From an uncultured Clostridia bacterium (lineage in GTDB: Bacteria > Bacillota > Clostridia > TANB77 > CAG-508), in the NCBI GenBank assembly GCA_944393305.1, contig CALXZS010000030.1, positions 1-10,635 on the forward strand: 10,635 nt of DNA, written 5' to 3'. Shown piece after piece: positions 1 to 6,056 of this stretch; position 1 is the first letter of the stretch; the number at the start of each line of letters is the position of its first letter. Both the position numbers and the translations under genes were made by a program. The notes under the pieces were generated by a model that was not told where the DNA came from, did no database searches, and worked only from the letters and a program-made list of their open reading frames with translations.

Positions 1-58
1 ATGTTACTATTATTCCTCTTACAACTTTATTATTCTTTTTTTCCTTTTTGTTTTTCAT
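1..58 (-). CDS. 5' part of an unknown, probably membrane-anchored protein (cut by window edge)
   Basis: Only the first 19 codons are inside the window. They read MKNKKEKKNNKVVRGIIVT, a strongly basic, Lys/Asn-rich start followed by what looks like the first residues of a hydrophobic segment. This is the usual pattern of a cytoplasmic N-terminus before a membrane helix or signal peptide. The start is supported by a good Shine-Dalgarno (AAAGGAG at 66-72) seven bases before the ATG. The ATG lies 32 bases past the stop of the upstream 230-residue membrane protein on the same strand, with no obvious terminator between, so the two are likely co-transcribed. Function cannot be told from this fragment. 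Confidence 0.55.
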   Translation of the reverse strand, partial: MKNKKEKKNNKVVRGIIVT

Positions 59-90
59 ATTTCTTCTCCTTTTCTCTCGTTAGGCTGTTT

Positions 91-783
91 TTATGCTGAA
101 AGCTGAGCAATTAAATTATTATATTCTTCTATTTGTTCATTAGTTGAAAATACTATCATATCATCTTGTATTTCCCATGAGCCCTTATTCTCTATTAGAA
201 AATCTATAATATTATTTGATTTATTTAATACATCAATTAGCTGGTCTATTGAAGAACTAATTTCTTCATAAGAACTTTCGCCCATTATTGTTTTATATAA
301 TTCAACATAATATTCATCTACATTTTCTTTTTCAATATATGACATTACTTTTTCAGTTGACATATATTCTTCATATTCTTTTTTCATTTCTTCTAATCTT
401 TGCGTTGTTGAACTTATGTATTCTTTAGTTTTAGTAAACTCTGGTCCGTCTTCTTGATAATTATTTGATGTTAGCATTGTTGATAATTCGCCATTATTTA
501 CAATTTGACTAAGTTCAATATTTAATTTTATAACATCTTTCAAATATGTTTTAGCTGCATTCTCAACTTTTCCATAATCTCCATCTGTTACTCTTTCATC
601 TAGTCTTTTGTTTATTTCTTCTTCAGTATAATCATTTGATGCTATAATTGTTGATATTTCATTCATTTCTTCATTTAATTTATTTTCCTGACCCAACTCT
701 GAAACGATACTATATGCGAAAATTGCTATTATTGCTAATATAACTACTATTGCAATTATTAATATAATTTTACTCTTTTTCAT
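91..783 (-). CDS. Single-pass membrane protein with acidic extracellular helical domain, function unknown
   Basis: I do not recognise this 230-residue protein. Residues 1-4 are basic (MKKSK) and residues 5-27 form one long hydrophobic stretch rich in Ile, Val and Ala, so it is a signal anchor or an uncleaved signal peptide. The remaining ~200 residues should lie outside the cell. They are acidic, contain no cysteine (so it is not a lipoprotein), and read as mostly helical, with a Glu/Lys-rich likely coiled-coil stretch around residues 120-150 (STTQRLEEMKKEYEEYMS). The start is secure: GAGGAGGA (788-795) sits just before the ATG. It lies 123 bases downstream of sigK on the same strand, with its own possible promoter in the gap, and precedes another probable membrane protein. 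A sporulation role is possible from the neighbour alone, but nothing in the protein shows it. Confidence 0.8.
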   Translation of the reverse strand: MKKSKIILIIAIVVILAIIAIFAYSIVSELGQENKLNEEMNEISTIIASNDYTEEEINKRLDERVTDGDYGKVENAAKTYLKDVIKLNIELSQIVNNGELSTMLTSNNYQEDGPEFTKTKEYISSTTQRLEEMKKEYEEYMSTEKVMSYIEKENVDEYYVELYKTIMGESSYEEISSSIDQLIDVLNKSNNIIDFLIENKGSWEIQDDMIVFSTNEQIEEYNNLIAQLSA

Positions 784-813
784 ACTATCCTCCTCATATT
801 TTCTTATACATAT

Positions 814-841
814 ATAATAGCATAAAAAAAATAATAATCAA
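814..841 (-). promoter_or_regulatory. Possible sigma-A promoter of the 230-aa membrane protein gene
   Basis: On the minus strand, TTGATT (836-841, 4 of 6 to the -35 consensus) is followed after 16 bases by TATTAT (814-819, 5 of 6 to -10). It ends about 30 bases before the start codon. The region is so AT-rich that chance matches are common, so this is tentative. Confidence 0.4.
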
Positions 842-879
842 TAAAAAAAGAAATAAATTTGAAAAAATTTTTGAGCTGT

Positions 880-900
880 TTTTGGAGGTGCCCCCCAAAA
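880..900. other. GC-rich hairpin just downstream of sigK (REP-like or weak terminator)
   Basis: An inverted repeat with arms TTTTGGAGG and CCcCCAAAA, one A/C mismatch and a 3-base loop lies 7 bases past the sigK stop. It is the only run of this GC content in the gap. On the sigK transcript it is followed by A-rich sequence and not by an immediate U-run, so it is not a textbook intrinsic terminator. It resembles the short palindromic dispersed repeats common in clostridial genomes. Its role, whether terminator, mRNA 3'-end stabiliser or repeat, is undecided. Confidence 0.45.
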
Positions 901-906
901 CATCCT

Positions 907-1617
907 TCAGAGTCCTTCTTTCAAATTCATTTCTTTTGCTAACTTTCCTATTGCTCTTGTTTCTATTCTAGACACATATGAACGTGAAATTCCCATATCA
1001 CTTGCTATTTCTTTTTGTGTTTTTGGCTTTTCGCCATTAAGCCCAAACCTTAATTCTATAATAGTTCTTTCTCTATTTTTTAATACGTTTTTTATTTTTT
1101 CATATAATTTAGATATTTTCATTTTTAAATCTACTACATCTTCAATTGGTCTTTCTTCATTTTCTAATACTTCCTTTAAAGTTACTGTATTATCATCTTT
1201 ATCCTTTCCTATTGGGTCTTCTAAATATACTTCTGAATTCGTTTTCTTTGTTGCTCTTAAATGCATTAAAATTTCATTATCTATACATTTAGATATATAT
1301 GTAGATATTTTTATTGATTTTTTTGAATCATAACTATTTATTCCTTTTATTAAACCTATTGAACCTATTGAGATTAAATCATCTTGGTCTATATTTGTAT
1401 TTGCATATTTTTTGCACACATGTGCAACTAATCTTAAATTATGTTCTATTAATATATTTTTAGCTTCTTCATTTCCTTCTTCCATTAGTTTAATATACTT
1501 TTTTTCTTCTTCTGCACTTAAACTTTCTGGAAATAAACTATTATTTGATATGTATCCTAATATAAATACTGCTGAACCTAAAAATGCTAAAAATCCCGAG
1601 ATTGTAATTGCTAACAT
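907..1617 (-). CDS. sigK: RNA polymerase sporulation sigma factor SigK (pro-sigma-K)
   Basis: This is the late mother-cell sigma factor, which directs RNA polymerase to spore coat and maturation genes. The 236 residues align throughout with sigma-K. An N-terminal hydrophobic pro-sequence (about 1-21) precedes YISNNSLFPESLS, which corresponds to the Bacillus region just after the SpoIVFB cleavage site. Region 2 covers about 55-125 (IEHNLRLVAHV, DLISIGSIGLIKGI, DNEILMHLRA). Region 4 with its helix-turn-helix covers about 180-226 (TQKEIASDMGISRSYVSRIE). The gene is uninterrupted, so there is no skin-type element here. I chose the ATG at 1617 over a GTG at 1632 because GGGGAGGT (1623-1630) is an ideal Shine-Dalgarno five bases before the ATG but overlaps the GTG. 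Retention of a pro-sequence means activation by intramembrane proteolysis is expected. It lies 107 bases downstream of the U32 gene on the same strand. Identity is very secure. Confidence 0.96.
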   Translation of the reverse strand: MLAITISGFLAFLGSAVFILGYISNNSLFPESLSAEEEKKYIKLMEEGNEEAKNILIEHNLRLVAHVCKKYANTNIDQDDLISIGSIGLIKGINSYDSKKSIKISTYISKCIDNEILMHLRATKKTNSEVYLEDPIGKDKDDNTVTLKEVLENEERPIEDVVDLKMKISKLYEKIKNVLKNRERTIIELRFGLNGEKPKTQKEIASDMGISRSYVSRIETRAIGKLAKEMNLKEGL

Positions 1618-1622
1618 ATTTG

Positions 1623-1630
1623 ACCTCCCC
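1623..1630 (-). promoter_or_regulatory. Shine-Dalgarno that fixes the sigK start
   Basis: GGGGAGGT on the minus strand lies five bases before the ATG at 1617. The alternative upstream GTG (1630-1632) abuts this site and has no ribosome binding site of its own, so the five-residue longer form (MGRSN...) is probably an over-extension. Confidence 0.8.
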
Positions 1631-1656
1631 ACTTATTCTCTTTTTCTCATACATTA

Positions 1657-1664
1657 ATTATATG
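1657..1664 (-). promoter_or_regulatory. Possible -10 element of sigK
   Basis: CATATAAT lies 40 bases before the sigK start. It contains a perfect sigma-A -10 (TATAAT) and also matches 7 of 8 positions of the sigma-E -10 consensus CATACAAT, the form expected for a mother-cell gene. No convincing -35 for either sigma factor is visible at the right distance, so which polymerase uses it, if any, is open. Confidence 0.3.
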
Positions 1665-1698
1665 TTTTGTTTTTCCTTATTGTGTCTGTCCTTTCAAG

Positions 1699-1721
1699 TA
1701 GGGACGGTTCTAAACAAAAAT
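1699..1721 (+). repeat. Single dispersed copy of the GGGACGG repeat unit
   Basis: TAGGGACGGTTCTAAACA followed by an A-run closely matches the repeat core found three more times at 5291-5450 (TAGGGACGGTCCTTAAACA). It begins three bases past the U32 stop. Flanking bases form an imperfect stem: CTTATT at 1677-1682 with AATAAG at 1719-1724, and GTCC at 1688-1691 with GGAC at 1702-1705. This makes a REP-like foldback at the end of the U32 transcript, which may also help to end or protect that mRNA. Confidence 0.6.
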
Positions 1722-1724
1722 AAG

Positions 1725-2954
1725 TTATTTTTTCTTTCTTATTATCCAACCTTCTTCACATTTCATAGGTAAATGTATTAATACTTTTTGTCCATCCTTT
1801 CCTGGATTGACAAATTCTATTTCTTCTCCAGTTTCATCATCCCACATTTTATTTATAGTAAATTCTTCTACTTCAATTTTGTTTGGAATTATTATTTCCA
1901 TTTTATCTCCAACAACTAATCTATTTTTAACTGCTAAAATAGATTTATCTTCATTATATTCAATAACTTGGCATGCATATTCATAATTTTGATTATATTG
2001 CTTTCCTTCATACTCTTGAAAATCTTTATTATTTTTATCATCAAAGAAAAATGTGGTTAATCCTCTTGTTTTAGTTTTTTCCAATTCTTTTAGATATTTA
2101 GTATAATCATAGCTTTGTGGATTTTTTATATAATCGTCAATTGCTGCTCTATATACATTTACAACACTAGCTAAATAATATTCAGATTTTAGCCTTCCTT
2201 CTATTTTTAAACTTGTTACGCCCATATCTATTATTTCTGGTATTTGTTTGATTAAGCATAAATCTTTTGAAGATAAGATATATGTACCATTTGTATCTGT
2301 TTCTACTGGCATAAGGTTTCCTGGATTTTGTTTTTCTTCTAAATATAAATTATATGCCCATCTACAACTTTGAGCACAATCTCCTAAGTTTGCATTTCTA
2401 CAAGATAAAAAATCGCTTAAATAACATCTACCAGAATATGCCCAGCAAATTGCACCATGTACAAATATTTCAGTTTCTAAACCTTGTGGGGTATTATCTA
2501 TTAAATATTTTATTTGTTCTTTGTTCATTTCTCTTGATAGAATAACCCTTTTGGCTCCATTTTTATACCAAAAGTTTGCAGAATGACTACTTAAAGTATT
2601 TGCTTGAGTACTTATATGTATAGGTATATCTGGTGCGAGTTCTTTTATAACATCTATTACTCCTCCATCTGATGCAATTATTCCATCTACTGCTAATTTA
2701 TTTAAAATTCTAACTTGTTCCGCAATATCGTCATACATACTATCTTGTGCATATATATTTATTGTTGCATAAACTCTTTTTCCTAAATCATGAGCATATT
2801 TTATTGTATTTGCTAAATCTTCATTATCTACCTCTGCTCTACTTCGTAAAGAAAGTGCTCCTGTTCCACAATATACAGCATCTGCTCCATATTTAAATGC
2901 TACTTTTGCTTTTTCAAAAGAACCTGCTGGAGCTAATAACTCTGGCTTTTCCAT
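1725..2954 (-). CDS. U32 family protein, probable tRNA hydroxylation protein (TrhP/YrrO type)
   Basis: The protein is labelled U32 peptidase by family, but the best-studied relatives (E. coli YegQ/TrhP, B. subtilis YrrN/YrrO) are needed for hydroxylation of tRNA uridine-34 to 5-hydroxyuridine. The 409 residues start with the family signature ELLAPAGSFEKAKVAFKYGADAVY. The diagnostic block is at 162-200 (EIFVHGAICWAYSGRC, then NANLGDCAQSCRW). Cys170, Cys177, Cys193 and Cys197 are the likely Fe-S ligands, and Cys185 lies between them. A C-terminal beta-rich U32 domain follows at about 320-409. Length is close to YrrO (about 420). AAGGAG (2961-2966) supports the start. The gene is transcribed away from mutS2 from its own promoter and precedes sigK. 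RNA modification is inferred from family; a true peptidase role in this lineage is not excluded. Confidence 0.94.
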   Translation of the reverse strand: MEKPELLAPAGSFEKAKVAFKYGADAVYCGTGALSLRSRAEVDNEDLANTIKYAHDLGKRVYATINIYAQDSMYDDIAEQVRILNKLAVDGIIASDGGVIDVIKELAPDIPIHISTQANTLSSHSANFWYKNGAKRVILSREMNKEQIKYLIDNTPQGLETEIFVHGAICWAYSGRCYLSDFLSCRNANLGDCAQSCRWAYNLYLEEKQNPGNLMPVETDTNGTYILSSKDLCLIKQIPEIIDMGVTSLKIEGRLKSEYYLASVVNVYRAAIDDYIKNPQSYDYTKYLKELEKTKTRGLTTFFFDDKNNKDFQEYEGKQYNQNYEYACQVIEYNEDKSILAVKNRLVVGDKMEIIIPNKIEVEEFTINKMWDDETGEEIEFVNPGKDGQKVLIHLPMKCEEGWIIRKKK

Positions 2955-2994
2955 ATTTTTCTCCTTCCTATTAATTTAAAATATCTTGTTTTAT

Positions 2995-3023
2995 ATTATA
3001 TTATTTTTTGTGTAATTTAGCAA
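2995..3023 (-). promoter_or_regulatory. Sigma-A promoter of the U32 gene
   Basis: On the minus strand, TTGCTA (3018-3023, 4 of 6) is followed by a 17-base spacer and a perfect TATAAT (2995-3000). Transcription would start near 2988, about 35 bases before the start codon. The optimal spacing makes this convincing. Confidence 0.7.
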
Positions 3024-3032
3024 GTGTCGGGA

Positions 3033-3061
3033 TTGATTTTCTGCTATTTTTCGGTTATAAT
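3033..3061 (+). promoter_or_regulatory. Sigma-A promoter of mutS2
   Basis: TTGATT (3033-3038, 4 of 6), a 17-base spacer and a perfect TATAAT (3056-3061) lie 26 bases before the mutS2 start. The site is back to back with the U32 promoter, with only nine bases between the two -35 boxes, so polymerase binding at one may affect the other. Confidence 0.75.
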
Positions 3062-3087
3062 TAAATTTATATGAAAGGATTATATCA

Positions 3088-5283
3088 ATGTTTAATTTAG
3101 ATAAATTAGAATTTAATTATATAAAAGAATTTTTATTAAAATTTACATATACTTTTGAAGGTGCTAAATTAGTTTCAGATTTAACCCCTACATCTAATTC
3201 TTTAGAGGTACAATCTTTACTTATGGAAACTTCTGAAGCCATTAAAGCCATGAATATTAATGGTAATTTTCCTATTTCTGAAATTTCAGATTTTTCTTTA
3301 TGGTTAAAAATGCTAAAAAGTGCCTCACCACTCAGTATTAAAGCATTGCTAGATTTATGCAGTATTTTAAAAATTAGTAGAAATTTAACTGAATATTACA
3401 AGAATGTTTCTGCAAATGATTCTTTTGAATATTTGAAACCATATTTTGAAGGTCTTTATTCTAATAAAGATGTTGAAAATAAAATAAGTTCTAAAATTAT
3501 TTCAGAAGACCTTATTGCTGATGACGCTTCTAATAAACTATTTTCTATTAGAAAATCTAAAAAGAATTTAGAAAGTGAAGTAAAAAACAAACTAAACTCT
3601 TTTATTCATTCTTCTACATATTCTAAATATATTATGGACCCTGTTGTAACTATTAGGTCTGGTAGGTTTGTTATTCCTGTAAAAGAAGAATATAAAAGTA
3701 TGGTTAAAGGCTTTATTCATGATACATCTAGCAGTGGTTCTACTGTATATATTGAGCCAATGGCTGTTTTTGAAATTAATAATAAAATAAATGATTTATC
3801 TATTGAGGAAAATAAAGAAATTGAAAGAATTTTTCAAGAACTTTCTAATTTGCTTATTCCTTTAGTTACAAATATTGAAAGTGATATAGTTTTAATTGGA
3901 AAACTTGATTTTATCTCTGCTAAAGCTAAACTTGCAATTGAAATGAATGCTACTATGCCTATTTTATCTGATGAAATTAATCTTATAAAAGCAAGACATC
4001 CTTTAATTTCTAAAGATAAGGTTGTTCCTGTTAACATTTATGTTGGAAAAGATTTTACTACATTAGTTATAACTGGCCCAAATACTGGTGGAAAAACTGT
4101 TAGTTTGAAAACAGTTGGACTATTATGTCTAATGGCTCAATCTGGCTTATTTATTCCGGCAAATGAAAACAGTAAAGTTAAAGTTTTTGATAATATTTTT
4201 GCTGACATTGGTGATTCTCAAAGTATTGAAGAATCATTAAGCACTTTTTCTAGCCACATGACAAATATTGTTAATATTGTAGATAAAGTTACCTCGAAGA
4301 GTTTAGTTTTAGTTGATGAACTTGGTTCCGGAACTGACCCATTAGAAGGTGCTAATCTTGCAATTGCCCTGCTTGAATATTTTTACAATAAAAAAGCTAT
4401 TACTGTTGCAACCACTCACTATCATGAAATTAAAAATTATTGTATTACACATGATGGATTTGAAAATGCCAGTCAAGAATTTGATATTGAAAAACTAGAA
4501 CCTACATATAAATTACTTATTGGAATTCCAGGAAAAAGTAATGCATTTGCTATTAGTAAGCGTTTAGGTTTGCCACAAGATATTTTAAACAGAGCAAATT
4601 CTTTGATGAATAAGCCGGATGTAGATATTGAAACTCTTATGAAAGAAATTTATGATGATAGAATTGAAATTGAGAACCTAAAAAAAGAGGAAGAAAAAAA
4701 TTTAAATCAAATTGCTCTTTTACGAAAATCTTTGGAAACTCAAGTTTCAGACAAATTAGCAAATGAGGAAAAGAAAATTGAAAAAGCAAAAAAAGAAGCT
4801 AGAGAAATTTTGTTAGATGCAAAAGAAGAAGCAAATAAAATTATTAGAGAACTTAGTAATATTGACAATTCTGATTTAAAAAAGGCTAATAAATTAAGAG
4901 ATAAATTAAATGAAAACCTGAAAGAAACCGAAACCCAGAGCGGTGTTGATTTAAGCGTTTTATTAAAATTAAATAATCAAGAAACAAGTAAGCCTAATAA
5001 TAAAAATACTGTACATATAAGCAATTCTGCTTCAAAACATGTTTCTTCTGAAATTAATCTTTTAGGTGAAAATGTTGATACTGCTGTTAATACTTTAGAC
5101 AAATATTTGGATAATTGTTCAATGGCTCATTTAAAACAAGTCAGGGTTATTCATGGTAAAGGAACTGGCAAACTACGAGAAGGTATTCACAATTATTTAA
5201 AAACTTCCAAATATGTTAAAAACTTTAGAATTGCTGGTTTTGGTGAAGGTGATTTTGGAGTAACAATTGTAGAACTGAAATAA
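3088..5283 (+). CDS. mutS2: MutS2 ATPase, Smr-domain protein (ribosome rescue / anti-recombination), lacking the KOW-like domain
   Basis: MutS2 proteins are MutS-like ATPases. In B. subtilis the protein recognises collided ribosomes and splits them; in other bacteria it is reported to suppress recombination. Residues 1-300 hold the core and clamp-like region. The ATPase follows, with Walker A GPNTGGKT (330-337), a STFSSHM signature loop (385-391), Walker B LVLVDELGSG (406-415) and His444 in ATTHYHE. A Lys/Glu-rich coiled coil spans about 515-595. The Smr domain is about 655-731, with HGKGTGKLR at 689-697. At 731 residues it is some 50 shorter than B. subtilis MutS2 (785). The shortfall lies between coiled coil and Smr, where no GD.V...G KOW-like segment is visible, only a Ser/Asn-rich linker (about 615-652). 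The Smr start reads INLLG in place of LDLRG. AAAGGA (3074-3079) precedes the ATG. The gene is monocistronic. Confidence 0.97.
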   Translation: MFNLDKLEFNYIKEFLLKFTYTFEGAKLVSDLTPTSNSLEVQSLLMETSEAIKAMNINGNFPISEISDFSLWLKMLKSASPLSIKALLDLCSILKISRNLTEYYKNVSANDSFEYLKPYFEGLYSNKDVENKISSKIISEDLIADDASNKLFSIRKSKKNLESEVKNKLNSFIHSSTYSKYIMDPVVTIRSGRFVIPVKEEYKSMVKGFIHDTSSSGSTVYIEPMAVFEINNKINDLSIEENKEIERIFQELSNLLIPLVTNIESDIVLIGKLDFISAKAKLAIEMNATMPILSDEINLIKARHPLISKDKVVPVNIYVGKDFTTLVITGPNTGGKTVSLKTVGLLCLMAQSGLFIPANENSKVKVFDNIFADIGDSQSIEESLSTFSSHMTNIVNIVDKVTSKSLVLVDELGSGTDPLEGANLAIALLEYFYNKKAITVATTHYHEIKNYCITHDGFENASQEFDIEKLEPTYKLLIGIPGKSNAFAISKRLGLPQDILNRANSLMNKPDVDIETLMKEIYDDRIEIENLKKEEEKNLNQIALLRKSLETQVSDKLANEEKKIEKAKKEAREILLDAKEEANKIIRELSNIDNSDLKKANKLRDKLNENLKETETQSGVDLSVLLKLNNQETSKPNNKNTVHISNSASKHVSSEINLLGENVDTAVNTLDKYLDNCSMAHLKQVRVIHGKGTGKLREGIHNYLKTSKYVKNFRIAGFGEGDFGVTIVELK

Positions 5284-5420
5284 TTTTTAAATAGGGACGG
5301 TCCTTAAACGAAAATTTTTATATGAATGAAAAAACATATACATATAAAAGTAAATTTTAATTAGGGACGGTCCTTAAACAAAAATCTTTATACGAATGAA
5401 AAAACATATACATATAAAAA
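5281..5420 (+). repeat. Two tandem 70-bp repeat units after mutS2
   Basis: Unit 1 (5281-5350) and unit 2 (5351-5420) differ at only six of 70 positions (91% identity). Each holds the core TAGGGACGGTCCTTAAAC, then an A/T-rich part ending CATATACATATAAAA. The first 8 bases of a third unit follow (5421-5428) before the sequence turns into an inverted copy. The first unit begins on the mutS2 stop codon. Tandem duplication of one half of a foldback element by slippage or unequal exchange would explain this. Confidence 0.9.
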
Positions 5421-5457
5421 TAAATTTTCGTTTAAGGACCGTCCCTAATTAAAAATT
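5282..5457. repeat. Inverted-repeat (MITE/BIME-like) element between mutS2 and the convergent gene
   Basis: The arm at 5422-5457 is the reverse complement of 5282-5317 at 35 of 36 positions. It is also the reverse complement of 5355-5385 at 30 of 31 positions (pairing with 5424-5454, loop 38 bases). The element thus has 36-bp terminal inverted repeats and a second inner copy of the left arm. It has no coding capacity. No clear target-site duplication can be assigned because the flanks are A/T-rich. A related single core lies at 1699-1721, so this is probably a dispersed family. Confidence 0.85.
5355..5454. terminator. Possible bidirectional terminator hairpin between convergent genes
   Basis: The inner foldback (31-bp stem with one mismatch, 38-base loop) lies between the mutS2 stop and the stop of the convergent membrane protein gene. 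It would be the only strong RNA structure at the end of either transcript. The stem ends in A/T-rich bases on both sides, but neither strand has a clean uninterrupted U-run right after it, so termination is plausible and unproven. Confidence 0.35.
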
Positions 5458-5466
5458 TTATATTTC

Positions 5467-5976
5467 CTATACTCTCCTTAAGCAATTTCTAAATTGTCTT
5501 TGACACGCACAAGTTCTACAAGCAGTTGTATTAGGGTCACCATTGCGTAATGTACCACATCCAATATTCCAATTGTTGCCACTTCTATTTTGTAAGTTGT
5601 TATTTGAACAATTACATGGACAATTGTCACTATTGTTATTACATGATGAACCTTGCCCTTCTCTCGTTCTTGAATTATTATGGCAAGATGAATTGTTATC
5701 ACAACATCTTCCATTATCATCTATGAAATTAATTTCAATAGTTCTATTAGATATTCTACAAAAGATGCTAACAATGTATGCCGTAATTAGCGCAATTATT
5801 GCATATATAAAAGCTGCTATCAAGAAACCTACTCCATAAACTGTAAATGTTATAATAAGAAATACTGCTAATATTATTGCTGATACTAAAAAGGGATTTT
5901 TTAATATCTTTTGAAGTGCTATTGAGAATATGATTACGGCTATTGGAAATATAAATAGAAAAAGTATTAAATTCAT
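5467..5976 (-). CDS. Small integral membrane protein (DUF2651-like) with cysteine/asparagine-rich C-terminal tail
   Basis: Residues 1-73 are almost wholly hydrophobic, giving two to three membrane helices (about 2-21, 28-48, 50-73) with a conserved-looking LQKILKNPFLVSAIILAVFLIITFTVY stretch shared, as far as I recall, with the small DUF2651/YbeF proteins of Firmicutes. Such proteins normally end near residue 80-85. This one adds about 85 residues of a very different kind. They are rich in Asn, Ser and Arg, with twelve cysteines (91, 92, 98, 112, 119, 121, 123, 140, 153, 156, 158, 165), including CPCNC at 119-123 and CRTCAC at 153-158. Such a tail could bind metal or form disulfides. The start has a G-rich AAGGGG site (5982-5987). 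The gene lies 80 bases past truA on the same strand with no clear terminator between, and converges on mutS2. Function unknown. Confidence 0.75.
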   Translation of the reverse strand: MNLILFLFIFPIAVIIFSIALQKILKNPFLVSAIILAVFLIITFTVYGVGFLIAAFIYAIIALITAYIVSIFCRISNRTIEINFIDDNGRCCDNNSSCHNNSRTREGQGSSCNNNSDNCPCNCSNNNLQNRSGNNWNIGCGTLRNGDPNTTACRTCACQRQFRNCLRRV

Positions 5977-6056
5977 ATTATCCCCTTGTATATTTTATGT
6001 AACCCAGTAAATTATGTTACACTTATACACACATTTATGCTTGAATTTTACTTTTT

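Noticed and set aside
1618..1632. GTG start giving a 241-residue SigK
   Set aside because: The GTG overlaps the strong GGGGAGGT site that serves the ATG at 1617, and has no ribosome binding site of its own.
1412..1657. Plus-strand open frame antisense to the start of sigK
   Set aside because: It is a shadow of the sigK coding frame, without a ribosome binding site or recognisable domain.
5281..5457. CRISPR-like array
   Set aside because: There are only two tandem 70-bp units with no unique spacers, and the third copy is inverted.
5478..5720. Alternative minus-strand frame inside the Cys-rich tail
   Set aside because: It is continuous only because the Asn-codon-rich tail lacks stops in the other frame. 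The Cys-rich frame joins directly to the membrane domain and its start has a ribosome binding site.
5977..6056. Sigma-K-type -10 (CATAATTTA) and short GTAAC/GTTAC inverted repeat upstream of the Cys-rich membrane protein gene
   Set aside because: CATANNNTA is frequent by chance in such A/T-rich DNA and no matching -35 AC is at the right distance. The 5-base arms with a 12-base gap are too weak to call.
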